From Planctomycetaceae bacterium (GTDB lineage Bacteria > Planctomycetota > UBA1135 > GCA-002686595): a stretch of 64,000 nucleotides of DNA. The position numbers and the translations under genes are program-made. The notes under the pieces are model-generated. The model had not been told where the DNA came from. It ran no database searches and saw only the letters and a list, made by a program, of their open reading frames with translations. The DNA lies in NCBI GenBank assembly GCA_011525785.1, contig WYBT01000032.1:186001-250000 (forward strand), written 5' to 3'. Shown piece after piece: positions 17,907 to 34,141 of the stretch. Position 1 is the first letter of the stretch. Every line of letters starts with the position of its first letter.

Positions 17907-18536
17907 TCAAACCGCGGCGCTGACACCGACGCGGGCGGCCAGCGCGTCGAGCGCGGCGACCTCGGCCCAAATCTGCCCACCCGCCAGAACTTCGTGAGCG
18001 CACAGATCGACGGCGTTGCGCACCGTGACTCCCGGGAAGTTGCGGAAGGACTTCCAAACGTTCTCGTTCGGCGCGGCGAGCACGATCAAGACGCGGCGGG
18101 GCGAACCGGCGGCGCTCAGCAGCGCGCGGGCCGACTTGGCCGAGGGCGCGTCGAAGCCGGCCGGCGCGAACACCGAAACCTCGCCGTCGCGGAACTTGCC
18201 CGCGAGCGCGCTGCGGAGCGCGACGCGACGCTGCTGCGCCGGCATGTGGTAGCTGTAGTCACGCGGACGCGGACCGAAGGTCGTGCCACCCTTGCGCCAG
18301 ATCGGCGACTTCTTGTCGCCGGCTCGCGCGCGGCCGGTGTGCTTCTGCTTCCAGGGCTTCTTGCCCGACAGAGCGACTTCGGAGCGGATCTTGGTCTTGA
18401 CCGTGCCCTGGCGTTGGTTCGCCATGAACATGTCGACCGAGTCCTTGAGCAGGCGGTAGTACACGCCTTCGCCGAAGGGCGCGGCGTCATAGGCCTGCGT
18501 GCCTTGCTTGGACTTGCTGTGCAGCTTGAGTTCCAT
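17907..18536 (-). CDS. rplD: 50S ribosomal protein L4
   Basis: 209 aa from the ATG at 18536 (MELKLHSKSKQGTQAYDAAP). The tunnel-extension loop is visible as KKPWKQKHTGRARAGDKKSP, followed by IWRKGGTTFGPRPRDYSYHM. In E. coli L4 also represses the S10 operon by binding its leader. The longer open frame upstream would overlap rplC and is rejected. Confidence 0.97.
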   Translation of the reverse strand: MELKLHSKSKQGTQAYDAAPFGEGVYYRLLKDSVDMFMANQRQGTVKTKIRSEVALSGKKPWKQKHTGRARAGDKKSPIWRKGGTTFGPRPRDYSYHMPAQQRRVALRSALAGKFRDGEVSVFAPAGFDAPSAKSARALLSAAGSPRRVLIVLAAPNENVWKSFRNFPGVTVRNAVDLCAHEVLAGGQIWAEVAALDALAARVGVSAAV

Positions 18537-18607
18537 TGCGTCTCGCGCCGGGTTGGGAGTCTTGAACTCTTCTGTGGGCCGTGAGGGTGACTGGGTGCGG
18601 GAGCGCG

Positions 18608-19246
18608 TCACTGCGCCTTCTTGCGGGCCGTGCGGGCGGCCTGGACCATCACGAAGCCGTCGTTGTGACCGGGCACCGAGCCGAGGACGAACAGGAGGTT
18701 GCGCTCGCTGTCGACCCGCACCACGCGCAGGTTCTTGGCGGTGACGCGCTCGACGCCGTAATGGCCGCCCATGCGCTTGCCCTTGGGCAACTTGCCGATG
18801 CGGCGGCTGGCGATCGAGCCGGGCGCGCGCACGTTCATCGAGCCGTGCGTTTCCGGGCCGCGGTTGAAGCCGTGCCGCTTGATCGTGCCCGCGAAACCGC
18901 GCCCCTTGGTCGTGCCGATCACGTCCACGACGTCGCCGACCTTGAACACGTCAGCCTTGATGGTGTCCCCCACCGCGACCTTGGCCGGCGCCGCGAGCCG
19001 CTCTTCGCGCAGGTAGCGCTTGGGCGCGACACCCGCCTTCTTGAAGTGACCCAGCTGGGGCTTGGCCACCAGCCGCTCGCGCCGGTCCATGAAACCGAGC
19101 TGGACGGCGTCGTAGCCGTCCTTGTCCTTGGTGCGGACCTGTGCAACGACGCACGGCCCCGCCTCGACGACCGTCACGCCGCAAAGCGTGCCGTCGTCTT
19201 GGAAGAACTGCGTCATGCCAACCTTGCGTCCCAGGATCAGCGTCAT
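18608..19246 (-). CDS. rplC: 50S ribosomal protein L3
   Basis: 212 aa. MTLILGRKVGMTQFFQDDGT at the start, DVIGTTKGRGFAGTIKRHGF in the middle and the extended loop GSIASRRIGKLPKGKRMGGH that reaches the peptidyl-transferase centre. Early assembly protein. Unusually, it is separated from rpsJ by 390 bases (see the spacer entry). Confidence 0.98.
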   Translation of the reverse strand: MTLILGRKVGMTQFFQDDGTLCGVTVVEAGPCVVAQVRTKDKDGYDAVQLGFMDRRERLVAKPQLGHFKKAGVAPKRYLREERLAAPAKVAVGDTIKADVFKVGDVVDVIGTTKGRGFAGTIKRHGFNRGPETHGSMNVRAPGSIASRRIGKLPKGKRMGGHYGVERVTAKNLRVVRVDSERNLLFVLGSVPGHNDGFVMVQAARTARKKAQ

Positions 19247-19636
19247 GAGCCCTTAGAACCTCGTGGGGAAACCCGGTCGCGATGCGTCCAGGTGGGGTGA
19301 ATCGGAATCGGCGCCGGTTCGACCAGGGGTCGCCCGCGCCACCTCTGGGGTTGCGAGGAGACCCAACGCCTGGCCACGCGGCGCGGGTAAGTTTGAAAGA
19401 AGAGCGGCGCACAAATCCCAGGCGGCAGAGCGCGGGCCTCGTCGAGGTCGTTCACCTCGGACGAGCGGGCGCAGCGTGATTCCACTTGGGACAGCAGTCG
19501 GTTGCGGTAGCGGGCGCACCACCTCGTGGTGCGTCTCCCACGCGACGCCGTATCTCGCTTGCGTCCACCAGCAGCGCGCGCCACAGGGGCGTCGGCGACT
19601 GCAGGCGGCGCGAGACGTGCGCCGCGCTCGAGGCCC
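19247..19636 (-). promoter_or_regulatory. 390-base spacer between rpsJ and rplC with two strong hairpins
   Basis: These genes are normally only tens of bases apart. No credible gene is present. Two stems stand out: 19515-19533 (8 bp, CGCACCAC/GTGGTGCG, triloop) and 19438-19465 (6 bp CGAGGT/ACCTCG, extended by 5 bp after a one-base bulge). Neither is followed by a T-run and I find no convincing promoter. I infer an RNA-level control element (attenuator, processing site or ribosomal-protein target), but this is not demonstrated. Confidence 0.45.
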
Positions 19637-19942
19637 TTAGGCCTTGATGCGGATATCCACCCCCGCGGGCATGTTCAGGCTGGAGAGAGCGTCCACCGTT
19701 TGGCTGGTGGGCTCAGAGATGTAGATCAGGCGCTTGTGCGTCCGGATCTCGAACTGTTCGCGCGACTTCTTGTCGATGAACGGAGAGCGCAGCACGGTGT
19801 AGCGCTCGATCCGCGTCGGCAGCGGTATGGGGCCTGCGACGCGCGCGCCGGTCCGCTTGGCGGTCTCCACGATGTCGAGGCACGACAGGTCGAGCGCCTC
19901 GTGGTCGTAGGCCTCCATCCGGATCTGGATCTTTTCCTTCAT
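19637..19942 (-). CDS. rpsJ: 30S ribosomal protein S10
   Basis: 101 aa. [20 protein letters not shown] and the diagnostic [34 protein letters not shown] region are intact; ends in AGVDIRIKA. Component of the 30S head and, as NusE in E. coli, of antitermination complexes. First gene of the S10-type block, with its own promoter at 20056-20084. Confidence 0.98.
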   Translation of the reverse strand: MKEKIQIRMEAYDHEALDLSCLDIVETAKRTGARVAGPIPLPTRIERYTVLRSPFIDKKSREQFEIRTHKRLIYISEPTSQTVDALSSLNMPAGVDIRIKA

Positions 19943-20055
19943 GTACGCGCGCGAGAACGAAGCGGGGGACTGTGCAGCTGGCGGGTCAGGCAGGGGTCGA
20001 TCTGCAGCGGCCGTAGCGCGTCGGGGACGGCTCGGCGGCTTTCAGAGGGCGGGGG

Positions 20056-20084
20056 AAGATACAGAGCGAGTCAGGGGTCGTCAA
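20056..20084 (-). promoter_or_regulatory. sigma70-like promoter of the S10 block
   Basis: Minus strand: -35 TTGACG (20079-20084), 17-base spacer, -10 TATCTT (20056-20061). It lies between the EF-G stop and rpsJ and would give a leader of about 105 bases. The -35 is identical to those of the tRNA-tuf, HU and trmD promoters in this window. Confidence 0.7.
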
Positions 20085-20127
20085 GCATCCACTCGCTCGA
20101 TTTGCGGCAGACGCCAGACCCGCGCGC

Positions 20128-22212
20128 TCAGGCCCAGGTCAGCCCGCGTGCCGCCAGCTCGCTGTCCGGCAATGCGCGCAGCCCCCTCGGGCGCATCGAG
20201 AAGCTCGCCCGCCCCTGCGAGAGCGAGCGAACCGCAGTCGAATACCCGAACATGCGATGCAGCGGGGCCAGGCCCCGGACCAGCCGGTTGGGGCCCACCG
20301 ACTCGACGGAGGCCAGCTCGGCCCTGCGCGCGTTCAGATCGGCGATCACCCCGCTGGAGTACTCCGCTGGCGCCATCACCTCGAACTCCATCAAGGGCTC
20401 GAGGATCTGCACCTGGACGCGCTCGCTAGCTTCGCGAAGCGCGCTCACCGCGGCATGCACGAAGCCGACCTCCGCGTCCGTGCTGGGACGCGACTCGCCG
20501 CCAAACAGGCGCACCGACGCCCCCACCATCGGGAACCCAAAGCGCGGCCCCACGGAAGCCGCACTGCGCAGAGCCTGCTCCACGGCCGGGCGGTAGTGCG
20601 CCGGCGTCTGGCAGTCGACCGACCACTGCACCTCGAGCCCCGCGCCCTCGCCCTCGACCCTGGCGCCTGCGCTCAGTTCGAGTTCGACGGCGCCGAACAC
20701 CTCCTTGCCCGCGATCACGCGCTCGAAGCGCGCACTGGCCACGCTGGGCGGTCCATCCGGACGCAGGGCCTCGCGGTACGCGACCCGCGGGGCGCCCATG
20801 GACGCGTCGACGCCGAACTCCGTCGCCAAGCGCTGCAACGCCACCTCGAGGTGCAACTCCCCCATTCCGGACACGACCCATTGCCCCGTGCCTTCGTCCT
20901 CGCGCTGGTGCAGGGTCGGGTCTTCGCGCTCCAGCCGGGCGAGCGCCGAGCGGAGCTTGTCGCGATCGGCGCTGGAGCGCGGCTCGACCACCATCGAGAT
21001 CACCGGCTCGGGGAAAACGAGGCGCTCGAAGGCGATGGGCGCGTCCAGGGCGCTGAGCGTGTCACCGGTCGAAGCCTCGTGCATGCCGAGCGCGGCGACG
21101 ATCTCACCGGCGCCGGCCGACTCCACGGGAACTCGCACATCGGCGTGCATCCGCACCAGCCGGCCGACGCGCTCGCGCTTGCCGGTGCGAGAGTTCCACA
21201 CCACGTCGCCTCCGTGCAGAACGCCGGAGAAAACGCGCAGGAAGCACAGCTCGCCGTGGGCGTCGACCTGCAGCTTGAAGGCGAACGCGCTGAGCGGGGC
21301 CGAGGCGACGGGCTCGCGTTCCGAGCGGGCCGAGTTGCGCGGGTCGAAGCCGACCTCGCGCGGCGCATCGAGCGGTGACGGCAGCCAGTCGACGACAGCG
21401 TCGAGCACTGCGGTCGCGCCAACGTTGCGCAGCGCAGCGCCACACAACGCTGGGACTATCTTGCGAGCGAGTGTCGCGCGGCGCAGCGCACGGTGGAGCG
21501 CGGGCCGCGTCGGCTCACTCCCGGCGACGAGCGCGGCGAGCACGTCGTCGTCGTGTTCTGAGAGAACCTCGAGAAGCTCAGCGCGCAGCACTCGCGCTTC
21601 GTCGCTCACCGACGAGGGCAGCTCGATCCGCCTCGCAGGCTCTTCGGGATCGTGCGCGCGTCCGCCTGAGTCCCAGGCTTCGAGCGAGAGCAGGTCGACG
21701 AAGCCCGTGAAGTGGCCGTCCTGGTACAGCGGGTAGTGCACCGGCCTGGCGGGCGCACCCAGACGCGCGTGCACGCTGGCGACCGCCGCCATGAAGTCCG
21801 CACCGGCGCGATCGCACTTGTTCACGAACACGATCGCCGGCGCGCGACGCCGCTCGAGCGCGCGCCAGACCGCCTCCGACTGCGCTTGCACTCCGGCCAC
21901 GGCGTCGATCACCAGCACCGCGCCGTCCAGCGCGCGCAGCGAGCGCTCGACCTCGACGCCGAAGTCCACGTGGCCAGGCGTGTCGATCAAGTTCAGCTGG
22001 TGCTCGCGCCAAGGCAAGGTCGTGGCTGCGGCGGTGATCGTGATCCCGCGCTCGCGCTCCTGCGGCATCCAGTCCATCGTCGCCGTGCCTGAGTCGACCT
22101 CGCCGATGCGGTGCTCGACCCCGCTCTCGTACAAGAGCCGCTCCGAAAGCGTGGTCTTGCCCGCATCGATATGCGCGACGATCCCGAAGTTGCGGATGCG
22201 CGCGGGGCCCAT
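20128..22212 (-). CDS. elongation factor G family GTPase, EF-G2-like
   Basis: 694 aa from the ATG at 22212 (MGPARIRNFGIVAHIDAGKT). G1 AHIDAGKTT, G2 RERGITITAA, G3 DTPGHVDF and G4 NKCDRAGAD are intact, and all EF-G domains follow. It departs from the normal translocase in domain IV: the SGGRGQYGHV tip loop is replaced by VIAGKEVFGAV, and the GSYHDVDSS loop (E. coli His583) by GGESRPSTDA. From memory, the C-terminal half (ILEPLMEFEV, IADLNARRAEL, MFGYSTAVRSL) resembles mitochondrial EF-G2 and bacterial spdEFG2 proteins, which act in ribosome recycling. It occupies the classical fusA position; if the type is right, the translocase lies elsewhere in the genome. The long open frame upstream of the ATG has no similarity. 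Confidence 0.85.
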   Translation of the reverse strand: MGPARIRNFGIVAHIDAGKTTLSERLLYESGVEHRIGEVDSGTATMDWMPQERERGITITAAATTLPWREHQLNLIDTPGHVDFGVEVERSLRALDGAVLVIDAVAGVQAQSEAVWRALERRRAPAIVFVNKCDRAGADFMAAVASVHARLGAPARPVHYPLYQDGHFTGFVDLLSLEAWDSGGRAHDPEEPARRIELPSSVSDEARVLRAELLEVLSEHDDDVLAALVAGSEPTRPALHRALRRATLARKIVPALCGAALRNVGATAVLDAVVDWLPSPLDAPREVGFDPRNSARSEREPVASAPLSAFAFKLQVDAHGELCFLRVFSGVLHGGDVVWNSRTGKRERVGRLVRMHADVRVPVESAGAGEIVAALGMHEASTGDTLSALDAPIAFERLVFPEPVISMVVEPRSSADRDKLRSALARLEREDPTLHQREDEGTGQWVVSGMGELHLEVALQRLATEFGVDASMGAPRVAYREALRPDGPPSVASARFERVIAGKEVFGAVELELSAGARVEGEGAGLEVQWSVDCQTPAHYRPAVEQALRSAASVGPRFGFPMVGASVRLFGGESRPSTDAEVGFVHAAVSALREASERVQVQILEPLMEFEVMAPAEYSSGVIADLNARRAELASVESVGPNRLVRGLAPLHRMFGYSTAVRSLSQGRASFSMRPRGLRALPDSELAARGLTWA

Positions 22213-22736
22213 GGCGCAACGGATGGTAGCGCTGACGAGCGTGAACTCGGCCCCGCACTTGAGCGTGCGACGGGCGGCGCACAGGCCGAATGCTCCGTCG
22301 CAAGCGGAGTCGATCCGAACGCCATGAGCTGGTGGGACCGCATCCTCGTCCCTGCGCACGAACGAGCGCAGCCCGCGCTCGCCAACCAAGCGCGGAGCGC
22401 GTGGACATCGTGCGTGCGCCCTACGCGAGCGCAGCGTTGCGACGCGGCGTCGGGCTTGGCCGTCGGTCGCGAGTTGCGACCGCTCCTGTCGATTGGCGTC
22501 ACGTGCGCGCGTCGGGCCTGCGAGGTTCTCGACGTTCACGCCGAAGCTCGAGGCCCTTCGAACCTTGCCCCGCGGGGCACGTCCCCCGCCGGTCAGCGCC
22601 GGCATCACGCTTCGCGCGCGCGTTCGACGTAAAGGAGCTGGTCGGCGTCGCTGGCTTCGGGTCTCGGCGTGCCCCGCGGCGCTCGAGGTCCCGACCTGAT
22701 CCCCACCATCGTCAGTTCTCACCCGATCGGCGGCGG
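22213..22736 (-). other. 524-base spacer between the tsr3-like gene and the EF-G gene
   Basis: No gene is supported on either strand. A perfect 14-base palindrome, TGCCCCGCGGGGCA (22566-22579), and a nearby GCCGG/CCGGC stem-loop (about 22590-22605) lie in the half nearer the tsr3-like stop. The size suggests that the EF-G gene has its own promoter, but I see only a TACCAT -10-like hexamer just before the ATG without a -35. Confidence 0.45.
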
Positions 22737-23204
22737 TCAAGCCCCGCCGTTCAGCCCTCGAGCGAGGTCGGTGTTCGCGTCGAGGAACCCGCGCGCCCAG
22801 CGGTATTGCGCGAGGAGCTCCGGGCGCGGCTCGCCCAGAAGCGCGAGCGCGGCGTAGAGCGCTTCGACGGAAGCCAACCCGCTCGCCGGGTCCTCGAACT
22901 GCCGACTCTTGCGCGGGTACGCGGTTACGAGCGGCGGCAGGCGGCGATGAACGAGGGTCCCATCCAGCATCGCGAGCAACTGCGGGAGTCGACGCCAGGA
23001 GCAGTCCACGAGCAAGAGTCCGCGCCCCGCGTCGGCGGCGGTCAGCAACTCGCCGTCGGGATGCAGCAACGTGCGCTCGCCGACATCGACGCGTCGATCG
23101 ATGCGGTGCGGCACGAAGCGGATCGATTCCATGCCGCGCAGCGGCGTGAGCGAGCACTTTGCCGCGGACTCGCGCGGGTCGCGGTAGATCAGGACGTCGA
23201 TCAT
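22737..23204 (-). CDS. Tsr3/DUF367-family rRNA aminocarboxypropyltransferase homologue
   Basis: 155 aa from the ATG at 23204 (MIDVLIYRDPRESAAKCSLT). The family pattern is clear: a DPxxxxxxKCSLTPLRG opening (about 9-24), a central GLLLVDCSWRRL, then RRLPPLVTAYPRKSRQFEDP, a SxxEAxxAALxLLG helix and a final YRWARGFLDAN. In yeast and archaea Tsr3 transfers the aminocarboxypropyl group of SAM to a hypermodified small-subunit rRNA pseudouridine. The bacterial substrate is unknown; placement between rpsG and the EF-G gene suggests a role in 30S biogenesis. Separated from rpsG by a strong hairpin. Confidence 0.8.
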   Translation of the reverse strand: MIDVLIYRDPRESAAKCSLTPLRGMESIRFVPHRIDRRVDVGERTLLHPDGELLTAADAGRGLLLVDCSWRRLPQLLAMLDGTLVHRRLPPLVTAYPRKSRQFEDPASGLASVEALYAALALLGEPRPELLAQYRWARGFLDANTDLARGLNGGA

Positions 23205-23237
23205 GTTCAGCGCGCGGGGTAGGGCCGCAGAAACGCA

Positions 23238-23264
23238 GCGAGCGAGCCACGTGGACTCGCTCGC
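23238..23264 (-). terminator. hairpin between rpsG and the tsr3-like gene
   Basis: A 9-bp stem GCGAGCGAG/CTCGCTCGC continues as GTGG/CCAC with a single bulged base, 53 bases after the rpsG stop. On the minus strand it is followed by TGCGTTTCTG, which is only mildly T-rich. It is a candidate partial terminator lowering expression of the two genes behind it. Confidence 0.45.
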
Positions 23265-23317
23265 GAATGCGATGCTTGGCGCGGGCCACCGACCTAGGCG
23301 GCCCGGCCTGGCGGCTC

Positions 23318-23794
23318 TCAGTGAGCGTAGTGGGCGTAGGCCTTGTTGGCCTCGGCCATCTTGTGGACCTGTTCCTTCCACTGCACCGACGCGCCGGAGC
23401 CGTTGAAGGCGTCCACGAACTCGTCGGCCAGGCGCTGCGCCATGCGCTTGCCCTTCTTGCCGCGCGCGTTGTCCACGATCCAGCGGATCGCAAGCGACTG
23501 CTGGCGGTTGCGGCGCACTTCGCGCGGAACCTGGTAGTTCGCGCCGCCGACGCGCTTGGAGCGCACTTCCACGGCCGGACGCACGTTGTCGATCGCGCGC
23601 GTGAAGATTTCCGCCTGGTCCTGCACGTCGGGGAGCTTCTTGTGGGCCATGTCGAGGGCCTCGTAGAAGATCGCCTGCGCGAGCGACTTCTTGCCGCCCC
23701 ACATGATCTTGTTGATGATCTTGGTCGCCAGCATCGAGTTGAACTTCGGGTCGGGCGACAGCAGGCGTTCGGTCGAGACGTAGTTGCGCGGCAT
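23318..23794 (-). CDS. rpsG: 30S ribosomal protein S7
   Basis: 158 aa. MPRNYVSTERLLSPDPKFNS, KIMWGGKKSLAQAIFYEAL and EVRSKRVGGANYQVPREVRR are typical of S7. It initiates head assembly and binds at the E site. It follows rpsL by 69 bases as in the str operon; in E. coli S7 is the str-operon repressor. Confidence 0.98.
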   Translation of the reverse strand: MPRNYVSTERLLSPDPKFNSMLATKIINKIMWGGKKSLAQAIFYEALDMAHKKLPDVQDQAEIFTRAIDNVRPAVEVRSKRVGGANYQVPREVRRNRQQSLAIRWIVDNARGKKGKRMAQRLADEFVDAFNGSGASVQWKEQVHKMAEANKAYAHYAH

Positions 23795-23863
23795 GGTCGG
23801 GGGTTGGCGTTGGGCGGGCGCTGCGGCTGAGGAGTGTCGAGGCGACGGGAGGGCGGACGCGGA

Positions 23864-24238
23864 CTACTTCTTCGGGCGCTTGGCGCCGTACTTCGAACGA
23901 CCCTGGTGACGACCGTCCACACCGGAGGTGTCGAGCGTGCCGCGAATGATGTGGTAGCGGACACCGGGCAGGTCGCGGACGCGGCCGCCGCGCACCAGCA
24001 CGACGGAGTGCTCCTGGAGGTTGTGACCCTCTCCCGGGATGTACACGGTCACTTCCTTACCGTTGGACAAGCGCACGCGCGCCACCTTGCGCAACGCCGA
24101 GTTGGGCTTCTTCGGCGTCATGGTCTTGACCTGCAGGCAGACGCCGCGCTTCTGCGGGCAGGCGTCCAGCACCGGGGACTTGGTGCGGCGCTTCTGAACG
24201 ACGCGCGGCTTGCGTACCAGTTGGTTGATCGTCGGCAT
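23864..24238 (-). CDS. rpsL: 30S ribosomal protein S12 with Arg88
   Basis: 124 aa from the ATG at 24238 ([20 protein letters not shown]); it aligns with E. coli S12 without gaps. The decoding-centre loop [11 protein letters not shown] keeps Lys43, but GGRVRDLPG has Arg at position 88 where E. coli has Lys; K88R is a known streptomycin-resistance change in E. coli. [11 protein letters not shown] carries the usual Asp-modified-loop neighbourhood. First gene of the str block, with a promoter at 24297-24324. Confidence 0.98.
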   Translation of the reverse strand: MPTINQLVRKPRVVQKRRTKSPVLDACPQKRGVCLQVKTMTPKKPNSALRKVARVRLSNGKEVTVYIPGEGHNLQEHSVVLVRGGRVRDLPGVRYHIIRGTLDTSGVDGRHQGRSKYGAKRPKK

Positions 24239-24296
24239 GGAGAGATGGCTGCAGCAGTCAGGCGACCAGATGGTCGCGCAGGAAAAAAGGGCGAGC

Positions 24297-24324
24297 ATTG
24301 TAGAGCCGGCGTCGTCGGGCGCAA
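24297..24324 (-). promoter_or_regulatory. sigma70-like promoter of the str block (rpsL)
   Basis: Minus strand: -35 TTGCGC (24319-24324), 16-base spacer, -10 TACAAT (24297-24302; 5 of 6 consensus). The predicted leader of about 52 bases contains a CCCTTTTTTCC tract and a small GCGACCA/TGGTCGC stem (24262-24277) before the rpsL ATG. Confidence 0.65.
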
Positions 24325-24362
24325 CAGCGTGATCGACGGCGCGGCCCGTGGCCGGGCGAGCG

Positions 24363-24389
24363 GCGGCGGCCCCGGGACGGGACCGCCGC
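24363..24389 (-). terminator. hairpin just after rpoC
   Basis: An 11-bp GC-rich stem (one G-U pair in the RNA, 5-base loop) starts 9 bases after the rpoC stop. A second, weaker GCCCG/CGGGC pair lies about 20 bases farther. No U-tract, so probably partial termination or 3'-end stabilisation ahead of the rpsL promoter. Confidence 0.5.
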
Positions 24390-24398
24390 GCCTGGTCA

Positions 24399-28820
<4,422 letters not shown>

Positions 28821-28865
28821 GGTCGTTCTCCAGACGTTCGCGTGTTGGGTCGGGAACGCTTCGCC

Positions 28866-32576
<3,711 letters not shown>

Positions 32577-33002
32577 GGCTGGGTGTGTGGAGTGCGCCCC
32601 ACCGGGCGTCTTCGCAGCGCCGACTGCGGCGGTTGACGGGCGCTGGCGCGCGGCGGGACCGCGGTGCGCGCCCGGCGTCTGTGGCCGGCGACGAAGAGAT
32701 GGCTTTCGGGCTTCGAGTCGAGTTCGGGCGGCGCGAGAGACTCGCGCCGCAGCGCCCGCACAGGCGGGCGATCCAATACGGACGTGACGGGCTGGGCACC
32801 GGTCGCGGCCGAGCGTGGGCGATCTACGCCGTCGCGCGGCCTACGCGTCGCTGGAGCGGCGCGCGTCGTTGGCCGACGCCGCCGCCTGGGCTCCAAACAA
32901 TCAAGCGCGACACCGCGCGCGATCGACGAGCGAGCGCGCGCGGTCCCGCGATCTCCGCGCGCTGACCGCGCGGCGCGTCTGGAAGCAGGGGGAGACCAAC
33001 GA
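32577..33002 (-). other. 426-base spacer between rplL and rpoB
   Basis: No gene on either strand. It carries one strong hairpin (32728-32750) and a palindromic run (CTTCGAGTCGAG, 32711-32722). I see no convincing promoter; a TTGATT at about 32900 lacks a partner -10. In E. coli the same spacer contains an attenuator and an RNase III site that set rpoBC expression relative to rplJL. Confidence 0.5.
32728..32750 (-). promoter_or_regulatory. intercistronic hairpin between rplL and rpoB
   Basis: Perfect 10-bp stem GCGGCGCGAG/CTCGCGCCGC with a 3-base loop, 152 bases before the rpoB ATG. No T-run follows. The position matches that of the rplL-rpoB attenuator in E. coli; the function here is inferred. 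Confidence 0.5.
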
Positions 33003-33410
33003 TCAGGTCAGCTTGACCTTGCCGCCGGCGTCCTCGAGCTGCTTCTTCATCTTGTCCGCTTCTTCCTTGGTCACGCCTTCCTTGACGGGCTTGGGCGCGC
33101 CGTCGACCAGGTCCTTGGCCTCCTTCAGGCCCAGACCCGTGATCGCGCGGACTTCCTTGATGATGGCGATCTTCTTGTCCGCGGGCACGCTCTCGAGCAC
33201 CACGGTGAAGGCGGTCTTCTCTTCAGCGGCCGGAGCAGCAGCGCCAGCGCCACCGGCCGGAGCCGCAGCGACAGCGACCGGAGCGGCCGCGCTGACACCC
33301 CAACGCTGTTCGAGGTGCTTGACGACCTTCGACGCTTGCATGAGGGTCAGGCCGTCGAGCTTCTCGACGATGGCCATGAGCTCGGGCTCGAGAACATTCG
33401 TATCGGACAT
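33003..33410 (-). CDS. rplL: 50S ribosomal protein L7/L12
   Basis: 135 aa from the ATG at 33410 ([20 protein letters not shown]). N-terminal dimerisation helices, an Ala/Pro/Gly hinge (about 38-62) and the C-terminal factor-binding domain ([20 protein letters not shown], then [20 protein letters not shown]). Multimeric stalk protein recruiting translational GTPases. 179 bases downstream of rplJ. Confidence 0.98.
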   Translation of the reverse strand: MSDTNVLEPELMAIVEKLDGLTLMQASKVVKHLEQRWGVSAAAPVAVAAAPAGGAGAAAPAAEEKTAFTVVLESVPADKKIAIIKEVRAITGLGLKEAKDLVDGAPKPVKEGVTKEEADKMKKQLEDAGGKVKLT

Positions 33411-33589
33411 GGGATTGACTCCTGGCAAAGGGCTAGAGGGCAAACGGTTGGGTGCTGGCTGCACCCGTCCGGCGGAGGACGGCCGCCGGACTCGAACGGA
33501 TCCGAGCGCGGGTGGTCAACGCCCTACGAGGGCGATGCCGGGTCGCGAACGGTGAGAGCTGGCGCTCGATGTCGATCTGCAGCGTGAAA

Positions 33590-34141
33590 TCACGCCGCGG
33601 GCACCGAACCTTCCGCCGGAGCGGACTGCTGGTCGACACGGGCCTGGAGCACACGCGCCGTACCATTGGGCAGCGCGTTGAGCACGGACACGAGCCCCTG
33701 AACGGGCCCCTGGATGCAGCTGAGCAGCTTGGCGCGCAGCGTCTTCTTGTCGGGCAATCCGGCCAGCAGGGCTGCGTCGGCCGGTCCCAAAAGGGCGCCG
33801 TCGAAAATCGCTCCACGGAGCTGCAGCTTGCCGGCCTTCTTGATCTCCGGCGCCGTGAGCACCTTGGCGGCGTGGATCGTGCCTTCGATCGACCCGACCG
33901 CGACACCGATGTTGCCAGCCAGCATCTCCGGCGTGGCCTCGAAGCCGCGCTCCGCCATCGCCCGGCGCAACAGCGAGTTGCGCACCATGCGGAGACGGAC
34001 CTTCTCCTTGGCCAGTTCGCCGCGGATGCGCTCGAGTTGGTGAACGGTGATGCCGCCGAGCGTGCAGATGATCACGCCTTCGGACTTGCCCAGGACGCTG
34101 TCGTACTCCGACGACAGCAGGCGGTTGACGAGATTAGGCAT
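33590..34141 (-). CDS. rplJ: 50S ribosomal protein L10
   Basis: 183 aa. [20 protein letters not shown] then the L10 core ([20 protein letters not shown]) and a C-terminal helix that anchors L12 dimers. Base of the ribosomal stalk; in E. coli L10 with L12 represses its own operon. Its start lies 8 bases inside the rplA 3' end, so coupling is likely. Confidence 0.97.
   Translation of the reverse strand: MPNLVNRLLSSEYDSVLGKSEGVIICTLGGITVHQLERIRGELAKEKVRLRMVRNSLLRRAMAERGFEATPEMLAGNIGVAVGSIEGTIHAAKVLTAPEIKKAGKLQLRGAIFDGALLGPADAALLAGLPDKKTLRAKLLSCIQGPVQGLVSVLNALPNGTARVLQARVDQQSAPAEGSVPAA

Noticed and set aside
22213..22260. Leaderless promoter for the EF-G gene (TACCAT just before the ATG)
   Set aside because: No acceptable -35 at 15-19 bases; too weak to list as a promoter.
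22213..23964. In-frame upstream extension of the EF-G gene by nearly 600 codons
   Set aside because: It crosses the tsr3-like gene, rpsG and part of rpsL in another frame and is Arg/Ser-rich; the conserved EF-G start is at 22212.
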